A DNA stretch of 64,000 nt from Mangrovicoccus sp. HB161399 (GCF_013184745.1 NZ_JAATVU010000019.1:1-64000), one strand, 5' to 3'; shown: positions 8,680 through 17,132, numbered from the stretch's first letter. The notes: generated by a model not told the origin, from the sequence alone. Translations and numbers: made by a program.

Positions 8680-8985
8680 TCAGAGACCGAATCCGGCCCG
8701 GCCCGAGGCCACGATGCCGATCACCGCCTGCGACCGGCTGTCATCCGATTCGAGCCGGCAGCCGGTGATTCCGTAGCGGGAGATCCGGCCGAGAACGACC
8801 GCCTCCTGCGGTTCCGCATCGATGTTGAAGGTGACGCTGGGCACTTCCGCGAAGGTGGCGGGGAATTCGACCGAGCGTTCCTTCGTGGTCAGCAGCACCT
8901 CGACGCGGCACACCAGATGCCCGCCGGGCAGGATTTCGTAGGCGCCGCCGGAATTGAAGCCCTTGTAGAGATCCTGATGTTTCAT
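8680..8985 (-). CDS. Small hypothetical protein, possible H-type lectin-like fold
   Basis: 101 residues from an ATG at 8985; in-frame upstream sequence looks non-coding. No signal peptide. The pattern VEFPATFAEVPSVTFNID followed by a second beta-rich half ending in GIVASGRAGFGL weakly resembles H-type lectin or phage-tail-associated beta-sandwich domains, in which an F..P.V strand precedes a W/I.A.G end. The resemblance is too weak to assign function. The gene stands alone upstream of the CBS-transporter pair on the same strand, about 160 bp away. Confidence 0.55.
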   Translation of the reverse strand: MKHQDLYKGFNSGGAYEILPGGHLVCRVEVLLTTKERSVEFPATFAEVPSVTFNIDAEPQEAVVLGRISRYGITGCRLESDDSRSQAVIGIVASGRAGFGL

Positions 8986-9057
8986 GCGGGTGCCCCTCTT
9001 CGCCAGTCCAAGACTCCGCGACTCCCGGCGCCGAACCACACGTCAGGGTTGTTTTAC

Positions 9058-9069
9058 GCAAATAGGATA
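9058..9069 (-). repeat. Inverted 12-mer flanking rarA, copy 1
   Basis: GCAAATAGGATA here is the exact reverse complement of the 12-mer at 10619-10630, so the two copies bracket rarA in opposite orientation. A GGAACG motif follows within about 20 bp in both places when each is read through its own context. It could be a promoter element or a shared protein site. Confidence 0.45.
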
Positions 9070-9151
9070 CATGTTCTGCGGAACGTTCCAAGCGTTTCTT
9101 GCGCCGCGCCATCCGGACGGTCCGACGCTGCGGCAGGAAAGCCGCGGCGGC

Positions 9152-10462
9152 TCAGCCGCGCCGGAACCGCGCCGGGACAGGCTGGCCGGAGAGCTGCTCC
9201 CAATGGGCATCGGCGCGCTTCTCGAAGGTCCCCGCCTCGCGCGCGTCGCTCTGGTAGAACCGCCCCGGTTGCAGCCCCGGCACGTAGTCCTGCTCCACCC
9301 AGCCGCGCGGATCGTCGTGCGGGAAGCGGTAGCCGACATGGCCGAGCGCCTCGGCGCCCTTGTAATGCGCGTCGCGCAGGTGCTTCGGCACCACTGCGGG
9401 CGGTTCGGAGGCCACCGCCTGCAGCGCCAGCCCGATGCCCCGGCAGGCGGAATTGGATTTCGGCGCCCGCGCAACGTGCAGCGCCGCATGGGCCAGCACG
9501 ATCTGCGCCTCCGGATAGCCGATCTTCTCCACCGCCGTGGCCGCTGCGACCGCGGTCTGCAGCGCCGTGTTGTCCGCCAGCCCGACATCCTCGGAGGCAT
9601 GGATCATGATCCGCCGCGCGATGTAGCGCGGGTCCTCGCCGGCATGGACCAGCCGCGCCAGCCAGTAGAGCGCCGCATCCGGGTCGGACCCGCGCATCGA
9701 CTTCACGAAGGCCGACACCAGGTCGTAATGCTGGTCGCCGGAGCGGTCATGGTTCACCGGCGCGGCGGCATAGGCCTCTTCCAGCATGTCCTCGGTGATC
9801 TCGATCGCGCCGCCGGGATGGCCGACCGCCAGGCTTTCCAGCGTGGTCAGCGCCCGGCGCGCGTCCCCGCCCGAGCGTCCCGCGACCATCCGGACCTGAT
9901 CGGCGGTCATCGCGACCTCGACGCCCTGCCCGGCCAGATGCGCCAGCCCGCGGCGGACCACCTCCTCCATGTCCTGCAGCGTCATCGGCTCCAGCCTGAG
10001 GATGGTGGAGCGCGAGACCAGCGCCGGGGTCAGCACGTGATACGGATTGCCGGTCGTGGCGCCGATGAAATCGGCCGTGCCGTTCTCGCAGATCGACAGC
10101 AGGTCGTCGGCCTGCGTCGAGGAAAAGCGGTGGACCTCGTCGACGAAGATCAGCAGCGGCCGGATCCTTGCCTCGTCGGCCAGCTTGCGCAGCTCGGCAA
10201 CGCCTGCGCGGGTGGCATGGAGCTGGCGGAACTCCTTCCCCAGCATGGTGCCGACGGCCCGCGCGATCGAGGTCTTTCCCACTCCGGGCGGGCCGTAGAG
10301 GATCACGCTGCCGAGCGCGCCCGCGGCGATGCGGCGGCGCAGGATCGAGCCCGGCGCGGTGATCCCTGCCTGGCCGATCACCTCGTCGAGGGTTCCCGGG
10401 CGCAGCGCCGCGGCCAGCGGAACATGCCCTGCGGCCGGCGCCGCGTCGAAGAGGTCGTTCAT
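9152..10462 (-). CDS. rarA: Replication-associated recombination protein A (MgsA/RarA AAA+ ATPase)
   Basis: 436 residues, the usual length of the family. Walker A is GPPGVGKT at 57-64, Walker B is LLIFVDEVHRF at 103-113, followed by the sensor region FIGATTGNP at about 132-140. The C-terminal tetramerisation region carries GSDPDAALYWLARL and DPRYIARRIMIHASEDVGLA, highly conserved in RarA. The protein acts at stalled replication forks with SSB and RecA. Start is ATG at 10462. It is monocistronic here, bounded on both sides by non-coding DNA with an inverted 12-mer. Confidence 0.95.
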   Translation of the reverse strand: MNDLFDAAPAAGHVPLAAALRPGTLDEVIGQAGITAPGSILRRRIAAGALGSVILYGPPGVGKTSIARAVGTMLGKEFRQLHATRAGVAELRKLADEARIRPLLIFVDEVHRFSSTQADDLLSICENGTADFIGATTGNPYHVLTPALVSRSTILRLEPMTLQDMEEVVRRGLAHLAGQGVEVAMTADQVRMVAGRSGGDARRALTTLESLAVGHPGGAIEITEDMLEEAYAAAPVNHDRSGDQHYDLVSAFVKSMRGSDPDAALYWLARLVHAGEDPRYIARRIMIHASEDVGLADNTALQTAVAAATAVEKIGYPEAQIVLAHAALHVARAPKSNSACRGIGLALQAVASEPPAVVPKHLRDAHYKGAEALGHVGYRFPHDDPRGWVEQDYVPGLQPGRFYQSDAREAGTFEKRADAHWEQLSGQPVPARFRRG

Positions 10463-10618
10463 GTCGGCTCCCGTCTCGGCCGGGGCGGCTCCCCAGCGAT
10501 GCGTTCCTTCCTAGGCCCTCCGGCCGGGAAAGCGAAGCCATGGCGTTCGCCCCGGGGCGAGCCATGCATCGGGCACAGGACCGGTCTGCAGCCTCGCGGC
10601 TTGTTCTGCGCCGCGGCA

Positions 10619-10630
10619 TATCCTATTTGC
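10619..10630 (+). repeat. Inverted 12-mer flanking rarA, copy 2
   Basis: TATCCTATTTGC, the reverse complement of 9058-9069. It lies about 157 bp upstream of the rarA start and is followed by GGAACGGCGACGTTCC, itself an imperfect dyad. Confidence 0.45.
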
Positions 10631-10670
10631 ATGCATACGGAACGGCGACGTTCCAGAGAGTTTCCTGGGG

Positions 10671-10735
10671 CTCCTCCTCCTCCCTGAGCCCGGGAATTGG
10701 CGGCAGCCCTCCTCCTCCTCCCTGAGGGCTGCCGC
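10671..10735. repeat. 18 bp direct repeats merging into a strong hairpin
   Basis: An exact 18-mer of CTC/CCT character occurs at 10671-10688 and 10709-10726. The second copy forms part of a 12 bp perfect stem (10700-10711 with 10724-10735, GCGGCAGCCCTC and its complement) with a 12 nt loop. The hairpin could stop transcription, but no T-run follows on the plus strand and no plus-strand gene ends here. The spacer from 10463 to 10939 otherwise contains no gene that I can support. Confidence 0.6.
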
Positions 10736-10894
10736 GTTCTCTCCCACCCTTTGATTCCCTTGGACAACTTGCCGTCGCGGCGGGTTTTCGCGCGCTTTCC
10801 GGCTGCGGCATTGCGCCTGCCTGGAGCTGCCGCCGCGGCGCCCGCTTTTCGGGCAGGGCGGCCGGAGCCCTTGCCCGCTTGGCCCGGCACTGGC

Positions 10895-10929
10895 TTATCC
10901 CCGCGGTCATCCACAGATTTGGTGGATAA
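10895..10929. promoter_or_regulatory. Cluster of three DnaA-box-like nonamers
   Basis: TTATCCCCG at 10895-10903, TCATCCACA at 10907-10915 and GGTGGATAA at 10921-10929 match the DnaA consensus TTATCCACA or its complement at 7, 8 and 8 of 9 positions. The last two also form an ATCCAC/GTGGAT stem right after the stop of the AEC gene, so a terminator is an alternative reading. No replication gene is adjacent. Confidence 0.35.
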
Positions 10930-10939
10930 GGCCGCCCGT

Positions 10940-11881
10940 TCAGAGGGCGACGGCAAGATAGGCCGAAAGCGTCGCCACCGACAGGACCGTGGTGGCCAGA
11001 ATCACGCGCCCCGTCATCAGCGCTTCGCGGCCGTAGAACTCGGCCAGCATGAAGGGCCCCGTGCCGGTCGGCAGCGCGGCCAGCAGCACCGCGGTCTGCG
11101 CCACCGGGCCGGGCAGCTGAAGGAGCGGCACCGCCAGCACCCAGGTCGCCAGCGGCTGCACGGCGAGTTTCATCGACACCAGCGCGGCAAAGGCCGTCCG
11201 GTCGCGGCCGGACTCCGCCGGGCGCGGCGTCTCGGCAAGGAAGCACCCCAAGGTCACCAGCGCACAGGGCGCCGCCGCGCTGCCCAGCAGCCCCAGGAAC
11301 CGGTCCATCGGCGCCGGGAAATCCAGGCCCGTCGCCAGGAAGGCCGCGCCCGCGAGCGGCGACAGGATCAGGGGATTGCGCGCAAGCCCGGCGAGCGTCC
11401 GGAGCACGATCTCGCGCGCCCGGCCGTCCTGCTGCAGCCCGAACTCCACCAGGAGGATCGCCACCGCGAAAAGCACCGCCACCGTCACCAGCGTCGCCAC
11501 CAGCGTCAGGCCGAGCGCCGCTTCGCCTGCCACGGCGAGGATCAGCGGAAAGCCGAGGAAGCCGGTATTGGCATAGCTCGCGTTCAGCCCGTCCAGCGCG
11601 GCATCGGCCAGCGGCCGCCCCTGCCGCATCCGCATCCCCACCGCCGCGGCGAAGACCGCCGCGCAGCCCCCCGTGAAGGCGGCAATGAAGCCCGGATGCC
11701 AGATCTCGGCCGGGTCGGCTTCGGCCATGATGCGGAACAGGAGCGCGGGCAGCGCCAGGTACACCACCAGCCGGTTCAGCTCGCGCGTGGCACCCGGTCC
11801 CAGCGCACCGCCCCGGCGTGCGGCCCAGCCCGCGAAGATCAGCGCGAAGATCGGCAGGACGATGGAAAAGGTGGCGGACAT
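10940..11881 (-). CDS. AEC family permease (auxin efflux carrier type)
   Basis: 313 residues, about ten membrane segments in two five-helix halves. The start MSATFSIVLPIFALIFAG at 11881 is the family-typical beginning; residues upstream of it are polar and variable. The first-half motif LDGLNASYANTGFLGFPL and the second-half stretch LKLAVQPLATWVL are diagnostic of the AEC family. Bacterial members move small carboxylates or amino-acid derivatives such as malonate or malate. It is divergent from a LysR regulator, which probably controls it. The substrate is unknown. Confidence 0.85.
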   Translation of the reverse strand: MSATFSIVLPIFALIFAGWAARRGGALGPGATRELNRLVVYLALPALLFRIMAEADPAEIWHPGFIAAFTGGCAAVFAAAVGMRMRQGRPLADAALDGLNASYANTGFLGFPLILAVAGEAALGLTLVATLVTVAVLFAVAILLVEFGLQQDGRAREIVLRTLAGLARNPLILSPLAGAAFLATGLDFPAPMDRFLGLLGSAAAPCALVTLGCFLAETPRPAESGRDRTAFAALVSMKLAVQPLATWVLAVPLLQLPGPVAQTAVLLAALPTGTGPFMLAEFYGREALMTGRVILATTVLSVATLSAYLAVAL

Positions 11882-11959
11882 GGCGGAGCTCCCGGAACGG
11901 CGGATGGCCGGTGGTATCAGGCCGTGTCGATGCACTCCAATGCCATTTTTGACCGTTAT

Positions 11960-11972
11960 CCATGCAATATGG
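11960..11972. promoter_or_regulatory. Candidate LysR site between AEC permease and its regulator
   Basis: CCAT GCAAT ATGG forms a small dyad inside a locally AT-richer stretch of the 143 bp divergent spacer. A LysR regulator starts 53 bp downstream. The dyad is short, so this is tentative. Confidence 0.35.
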
Positions 11973-12024
11973 GACTTGATTGGGCACGCTGCACGGCGCA
12001 GCCTCGGTCAGAAAGGAGACCCCC

Positions 12025-12909
12025 TTGGACATCCAGAAGCTGCGCTGTTTCGCGGCGCTTGCCGAGACGCTGCATTTCGGCCAGGCGGCGGAGCGGATGA
12101 ACATGACCCAGCCGCCCTTCAGCCGCCAGATCGCCGGGCTCGAACGCGCGCTCGGCGTGACGCTGGTCGAGCGCAGCTCGCGCCGGGTGGCCCTGACCCC
12201 GGCGGGCGAGCGGTTCCAGCGCGACGCCCGCGCAGTGCTGGCCAGGTTCGAGAGCGCCTGCCGCGACGCACGGCTGGTGGCCGAGGGCCAGACCGGCGAG
12301 CTGCGCCTCGGCTTCATGATGCACGCCGCCCACCGGCTGGTGCCGCGGATGGTCGCCGCCTATGCCGCGCGGCGCCCGGAGGTGCGGATCACCCTGGCGG
12401 AGGCGACGCCAGAGGAGATCGAAGAGCGGCTGATCCGCGGCCAGCTGGATGCCGGGGTGACCTTCGCCGGCGCGGCGGTTCCGCAGCTGGAAAGCCTGCC
12501 GATCTTCCGCGATCGGCTCTGCCTCGCGCTGCCGCCGGGCCACCGGCTGGCCGGCCGGACGGAGGCTGCGCCGGAAGACCTGCGGGACGAGGACCTGATT
12601 GCCGTGCCCGACCGGGTGTCGCGCACGCTGCGCGGCGAGATCTCGCGCTGGTTCGCCCAGGCCGGGCTGGTGCCGCGGGTCCGCTTCGAGCCGCAGCTTC
12701 AGCAGACCATCCTGCGGCTGGTGGCCGAGGGGCTGGGCACCGCGCTGGTTCCCGCCTCGATCTGCGACCGGCAGGCGGATGTCGCAACGGTGCCGCTGGC
12801 GGCGGCACCGGCGCTGGATGTGGTTCTGCGGACGCGAAGGGGCGCGGGCAATCCGGCGCTCGCGCCCCTTCTGGAGATCATCCGCCAGGGCGGGCTCACA
12901 GCCCCCTGA
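12025..12909 (+). CDS. LysR family transcriptional regulator
   Basis: 294 residues from a TTG at 12025, preceded by AAAGGAG at a good distance; the first codons give LDIQKLRCFAALAETLHFGQ, the standard LysR opening. The helix-turn-helix covers about residues 18-45 (AAERMNMTQPPFSRQIAGLE), and the remainder is a substrate-binding-like effector domain. It resembles the BenM/CatM group in having GQTGELRLGF after the linker. It is divergent from the AEC permease, its likely target. Its 3' end overlaps the converging demethylase gene by 14 bp. Confidence 0.85.
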   Translation: MDIQKLRCFAALAETLHFGQAAERMNMTQPPFSRQIAGLERALGVTLVERSSRRVALTPAGERFQRDARAVLARFESACRDARLVAEGQTGELRLGFMMHAAHRLVPRMVAAYAARRPEVRITLAEATPEEIEERLIRGQLDAGVTFAGAAVPQLESLPIFRDRLCLALPPGHRLAGRTEAAPEDLRDEDLIAVPDRVSRTLRGEISRWFAQAGLVPRVRFEPQLQQTILRLVAEGLGTALVPASICDRQADVATVPLAAAPALDVVLRTRRGAGNPALAPLLEIIRQGGLTAP

Positions 12910-14932
12910 CGAGCCTCAGCGCATCGTAGATCGCGGCATGGGTGTTGCGTGCCGAGACCGCGTCGCCGATGCGGAACAGCCGGAACGCGCCCTCCCGGTT
13001 GCGGACCACATCCTGCGTGCCGCCGGTGGCCAGCGCCCCGTAATCGACCTCGCCCAGGTTCTTCGAGTGCGGCTTCAGCTCGAAATAGAGTTCGTCCAGC
13101 GGCCGCGTGCCGTGGTTCACCACAACCTGGTCGACCAGGCGCTCGCGCGTCACCCCGCCGTAATCCGAGCCGAGCACTGCCTTCAGCCGGTTGCCCTCGC
13201 GGGCGACCGATTGCAGCCGCCAGGTGACGGTGAACGTGGTGTCGCGGGCCTGCAGCGCGCGCATGTAGGGCACCAGGTTCATCGCCATGACCTCGGGCGC
13301 GAAGGCGCGGTCCGGGGTGACGATCTCGACCCTCGCCCCGGTTTCCGAGATCAGGTCGGCCGCCTGGAGGCCGGCATGGTCGCCCGCATCGTCATAGACC
13401 AGCACGTTCTGCCCCGGCTTCGCGTCGCCCGAGATGATGTCCCAAGCCGAGACGACGAGCTCGTTGCCGCCGCTCAGCACCTCGGTATGCGGCAGCCCGC
13501 CGGTGGCGATCACCACCTCGTCCGGCTTCGTCCCCAGCACGTCGGCAGCTTCGGCGTAGGTGTTGAAGCGGAACTGCACCCCCTTGCGCTCGCACTGGTC
13601 GAAGCGCCAGGCGATGATCGAGGACATCTCGCGCCGCCGTTCCTGCAGGGCGGTCAGGCGGATCTGGCCGCCGGGCTGGTCGGCCGCCTCGAAGACGGTG
13701 ACCGCGTGGCCGCGCTCGGCAGCGACGCGCGCCGCCTCCATGCCGGCCGGGCCCGCGCCGACGATGGTGACGCGCTTCGGCGCCTCCGCCTTCGCGATGG
13801 CATGGGGCATCTCGATCTCGCGGCCGGTCGAGGGGTTGTGCAGGCAGAGCGCCATGCCGCCCTGGTAGATGCGGTCGAGACAGTAGTTGGCGCCGACGCA
13901 GGGACGGATCTCTTCCTCGCGCCCCTCGATCACCTTGCGCACCAGATGCGGGTCCGCCAGATGCGCCCGGGTCATTCCGACCATGTCGAGCTTGCCGGAG
14001 GCAATCGCGTGGCGCGCCGTCGCCACGTCGGGGATCTTGGCGGCGTGGAAGGTCGGGAAATCGGTCGCCGCGCGGATCTCGCCCGCGAAATCGAGGTGCG
14101 GGGCGTTGCGCATGCCTTGGACCGGGATCACGTCGGTCAGCCCGGCATCGGTGTCGATATGGCCCTTCACGACATTGAGGAAATCGACCAGCCCCGACTG
14201 CTTGAGCTTCATCGAGATGGCCAGCCCGTCCTCGCGGGTCAGCCCGCCCGGCAGGTCCTCGTCGCCGGTATAGCGCACGCCCAGCAGGAAATCCCCGCCG
14301 CAGCGGTCGCGGATGCCTTCGAGGATCTCGAAGGTGAAGCGCAGGCGGTTGTCGAGCGAGCCGCCATAGGGGCCGTCGAGATCGTTGGTCAGCGGCGACC
14401 AGAACTGGTCGGCGAGATGGCCATAGGCCTGGATCTCGATCCCGTCGAGACCGGCGGCCTTCATCCGTTCGGCCGCATCGACATAATCGCCGATGATGCG
14501 CGCGATGTCCCAGTCCTCCATCTTCTTCGGAAAGGCGCGGTGCGCCGCCTCGCGCTCGTGGCCGGGCGAGACGACCGGCAGCCAATCGGCCTTGTCCCAG
14601 CGCGTGCGGCGGCCGAGATGGGTCAGCTGGATCATCACGGCGCAGCCTTCGTCATGGCATTCGTCGGCGAGCTTCTTCATCCAGCCGGTCACCTCGTCCT
14701 TCCAGGCGAGGATGTTGTTGAACACCGGCGGGCTGTCGCGCGACACGCTCGCCGATCCCGCCGTCATGGTCAGCGCCACCCCGGCCTTTGCCCGCTCCAC
14801 GTGATAGGCGCGGTAGCGGTCCTTCGGCATGCCGTCCTCGGGATAGGCCGGCTCGTGCGAGGTGATCATGATGCGGTTCTTCAGCGTCAGGTGCTTGAGC
14901 TGGTACGGCTGGAGGAGGGGATCGTTCGACAT
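12896..14932 (-). CDS. TMADH/DgcA-like NADH:flavin oxidoreductase (probable N-methyl amine demethylase)
   Basis: 678 residues. The N-terminal old-yellow-enzyme TIM barrel spans about 1-370, with FMN-site features MIQLTHLGRR near 100 and GHLADQFWSPLTNDLDGPYG near 171-190. A Cys cluster follows at C345, C351 and C363. A C-terminal Rossmann dinucleotide domain starts at VTIVGAGPAGMEAARVAAERG near 388. This is the architecture of trimethylamine dehydrogenase, 2,4-dienoyl-CoA reductase and the dimethylglycine or N-methylproline demethylases. The stretch CVGANYCLDRIYQGG is what I associate with the DgcA/N-methylproline group. Canonical relatives have four cluster cysteines, and only three are evident here. 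It is divergent from a TetR regulator, with paired operator-like sites between them. The exact substrate is inferred only. Confidence 0.75.
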   Translation of the reverse strand: MSNDPLLQPYQLKHLTLKNRIMITSHEPAYPEDGMPKDRYRAYHVERAKAGVALTMTAGSASVSRDSPPVFNNILAWKDEVTGWMKKLADECHDEGCAVMIQLTHLGRRTRWDKADWLPVVSPGHEREAAHRAFPKKMEDWDIARIIGDYVDAAERMKAAGLDGIEIQAYGHLADQFWSPLTNDLDGPYGGSLDNRLRFTFEILEGIRDRCGGDFLLGVRYTGDEDLPGGLTREDGLAISMKLKQSGLVDFLNVVKGHIDTDAGLTDVIPVQGMRNAPHLDFAGEIRAATDFPTFHAAKIPDVATARHAIASGKLDMVGMTRAHLADPHLVRKVIEGREEEIRPCVGANYCLDRIYQGGMALCLHNPSTGREIEMPHAIAKAEAPKRVTIVGAGPAGMEAARVAAERGHAVTVFEAADQPGGQIRLTALQERRREMSSIIAWRFDQCERKGVQFRFNTYAEAADVLGTKPDEVVIATGGLPHTEVLSGGNELVVSAWDIISGDAKPGQNVLVYDDAGDHAGLQAADLISETGARVEIVTPDRAFAPEVMAMNLVPYMRALQARDTTFTVTWRLQSVAREGNRLKAVLGSDYGGVTRERLVDQVVVNHGTRPLDELYFELKPHSKNLGEVDYGALATGGTQDVVRNREGAFRLFRIGDAVSARNTHAAIYDALRLVRGL

Positions 14933-14989
14933 GGGCGTGCTTTCCGGTGGGCCTGGCTTTGTCCTGGGTCTGTCCCGGCAGCAGGACGC

Positions 14990-15191
14990 AAAATGTACAT
15001 ATGTGTCAAGATACGTTTCGCGGCCGTCTCATCCCCGTCCTGGCGGCACGGCAGCGCGGTTCCCGGGCACCGGAGCCTTGTTTCAAGGACTTGCCGGACT
15101 GCCGCGCCGGGATTCGGGGATCCCGGGCACGACAGGCCCAGGCAGGTCCCCCGGACGGTCTGCCCGAAAAATGGTCACTCATGTACATTTT
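14990..15191. promoter_or_regulatory. Inverted pair of AAAATGTACAT operator-like sites
   Basis: AAAATGTACAT at 14990-15000 recurs as its reverse complement ATGTACATTTT at 15181-15191; similarity continues a few bases further. Each contains the palindrome ATGTACAT. One lies about 58 bp upstream of the demethylase start, the other about 60 bp upstream of the TetR start, so a TetR dimer at each could control both genes. The rest of this 318 bp spacer shows no gene. Confidence 0.6.
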
Positions 15192-15250
15192 CCGGTGGCC
15201 CTGACGGTTCCCCTTGCCCCCGGCCCCGGCCCCGGCGTAACCGGGACGCC

Positions 15251-15895
15251 ATGACCGAGGACACACTCCCAGAGCGCGGCTGGCGCGGATCGCCGGAAGT
15301 CTGGCTCGACGCGGCCTACGAGGCGCTGGTCGGCAAGGGCGTCGACGCGGTGAAGATCATGCCGCTGGCCAATGCGCTGAAACTGTCGCGCACCAGCTTC
15401 TACTGGTTCTTCAAGGACCGGAACCAGCTGCTGTCGCAGCTGCTGGAGCGCTGGGAACAGACCACGACGCGGGTGCTCGTCGCCGCGGCGGAGGAACCGG
15501 CCGCGACCGAGACCATGGCGATGCTGAACGTGATCTCTACCTTCCTGCCGGATGCCGGGGCGGGCTTCGATGCGCGGATCGAGCTGGCGGTGCGCGCCTG
15601 GGCGCAGCAGGATCCCGCCGTTCTGGCGCGGCTTCAGGCGGCGGATGCCGGGCGGCTGCAGGCGCTCAAGGCGCTTCTGGAACGCTGGGGCCACGCTGCG
15701 GCGGATGCCGACGTGCGCGCGCGGGCGATCTACCTGGTGCAGGTCGGCTACATCTCGATGCGGGTCGAGGAGAGCCTGGAAGACCGGCTCGCCCGCTTCC
15801 CCGCCTATGTCGAGATCTACACCGGCAAGAAGCCCACTGCCGAGGAGATGGCGCGGACCGCCGCCCGGCTCCGCAGGCCGGGCGGCGGCCGCTAG
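15251..15895 (+). CDS. TetR family transcriptional regulator
   Basis: 214 residues. The N-terminal helix-turn-helix is EVWLDAAYEALVGKGVDAVKIMPLANALKLSRTSFYWFFKDRNQLL at about residues 17-62, with the family-typical FYWFF/F.D...L ending. The ligand-binding half ends with a Lys/Thr-rich IYTGKKPTAEEMARTA segment. The same frame stays open far upstream, but the ATG at 15251 begins right at the domain, so I chose it. Divergent from the demethylase gene, which it probably represses until an N-methylated substrate is present. It converges on the amidohydrolase gene, 12 bp away. Confidence 0.85.
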   Translation: MTEDTLPERGWRGSPEVWLDAAYEALVGKGVDAVKIMPLANALKLSRTSFYWFFKDRNQLLSQLLERWEQTTTRVLVAAAEEPAATETMAMLNVISTFLPDAGAGFDARIELAVRAWAQQDPAVLARLQAADAGRLQALKALLERWGHAAADADVRARAIYLVQVGYISMRVEESLEDRLARFPAYVEIYTGKKPTAEEMARTAARLRRPGGGR

Positions 15896-15907
15896 GCGGG
15901 CAGCGGC

Positions 15908-17131
15908 TCAGCCCTTCACGACCTCGCCGCCCTTGACGATGACCGGGATGCGGTCGCCCTGGCCGGACAGTACCGAGAGGTCCTCCAGCGGGTTGCCGTC
16001 GACGAGGATGACGTCACCGAAGGCACCGGGCGCGAGCGTGCCGATCTTGCCTTCCATGCGCAGCAGCTTCGCCGCGATGGTGGTGGCGGCGGAGATGACC
16101 GTCTGGGCAGGCAGGACCCGGCCGCGGATCTCGAACTCGCCCGACTGGTGGGGGTGCATGCCGCCCAGCAGGTCCGAGCCATAGGCCATCGGCAGCCCGG
16201 CCTCGGCCATGATCGACAGGGACTCCATCCCCTTCAGCCGCACGTCGTCGACCTTGGCGATCGAGGCCGCGGGCAGGCCCATCGCCGCGCCGTCGCTCGA
16301 CAGCTTGTCATAGGTGACCAGCGTGGGGCAGGCGATGCAGCCTGCCTCGGCGGCGAGCTTCGCGGTCTCCGACTCGATCAGGTTGCAGTGCTCCAGCGAG
16401 CGGATGCCGACTTCGACCGCGCGTCGGATCGCCTTGTCGGTATAGAGATGCGCGGCAACATAGCTGCCCGCATTCTCCGCCTCCTCGACCATGGCGATCA
16501 GCTCTTCGCGGGCATACCCCAGGAAATGGATCGGATCGGAGGGCGAGGAGACCCCGCCATTGGCCATGACCTTCAGGAAATCGGTGCCGGTGCGGAACTG
16601 CTCGCGGGCGGCGCGGCGCACGGCCGGAACGCCATCGCAGACGATGCCGAGCGAACCCAGCGGCACGTTGCGTTCGGGCGTCGGCGTCTCGTCGATCGGG
16701 CCGCGCTGGTCGGTATGGCCGCCGGTCTGCGACAGCGCCTTGCCGCAGATGTTCAGCCGCGGCACCGGCACGGGCGAATCCGCCACCGCAAAGCGCAGCG
16801 CAGCGGTCGCGCCGCCGAGATCGCGCACGGTGGTGAAGCCGCGCATCAGCATCGCGTTCATGATGTTCAGCGAGCGGATCGCGACCATCGTGTCGGGCAG
16901 CGCGGCATTGGCCTTCAAGTCGGCGGTGACAGCGATGACATGGACATGGGCGTCGGTCAGACCCGGCATGACATAGCGCCCGGCAGCGTCGATTTCCGGG
17001 ACGCCCGGATTGGCCAGCGCGCTGCCGGTCTCCTGCACCAGCCCGTCGGCGATGCGGATATCGGTGGCGTCCTTGGCACGGTCGGTCGTGCCGTCGATGA
17101 TCCGCGCGTTGCGGATGAGCAGGTCGGTCAT
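15908..17131 (-). CDS. Metal-dependent amidohydrolase (prolidase/carboxypeptidase-like), last gene of the large operon
   Basis: 407 residues of the amidohydrolase superfamily, imidazolonepropionase-like/Sgx9260 group. Metal ligands visible: DAHVHV (HxH) near residue 60, the Lys in FLKVMANGG near 180, His in VAAHLYTD and LEHCNL, and the Asp in AYGSDLLGG near 314. Start ATG at 17131 fits the family opening TDLLIRNARIIDG; a frame extension upstream is not needed. It begins 1 bp after the stop of the GAF gene. Family members remove amino acids from N-acyl or dipeptide substrates. It lacks the CxCC-like insert of the two paralogues at the other end of the operon, so its substrate likely differs. 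Confidence 0.85.
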   Translation of the reverse strand: MTDLLIRNARIIDGTTDRAKDATDIRIADGLVQETGSALANPGVPEIDAAGRYVMPGLTDAHVHVIAVTADLKANAALPDTMVAIRSLNIMNAMLMRGFTTVRDLGGATAALRFAVADSPVPVPRLNICGKALSQTGGHTDQRGPIDETPTPERNVPLGSLGIVCDGVPAVRRAAREQFRTGTDFLKVMANGGVSSPSDPIHFLGYAREELIAMVEEAENAGSYVAAHLYTDKAIRRAVEVGIRSLEHCNLIESETAKLAAEAGCIACPTLVTYDKLSSDGAAMGLPAASIAKVDDVRLKGMESLSIMAEAGLPMAYGSDLLGGMHPHQSGEFEIRGRVLPAQTVISAATTIAAKLLRMEGKIGTLAPGAFGDVILVDGNPLEDLSVLSGQGDRIPVIVKGGEVVKG

Positions 17132-17132
17132 G

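Noticed and set aside
7026-8768. A 580-codon plus-strand frame across the transporter and CBS genes
   Set aside because: It is antisense to two well-supported genes and its product is mostly Asp/His/Arg/Gln-rich without a domain.
9075-9090. GTTC-type half sites near rarA as an alphaproteobacterial LexA box
   Set aside because: The two GTTC halves are separated by 8 rather than 7 bases, and they lie on the 3' side of rarA, so a LexA box is not supported.
12599-15250. A long plus-strand frame running into the TetR gene
   Set aside because: Only the part from 15251 has TetR similarity. The upstream part is antisense to the flavin demethylase and has no recognisable domain.
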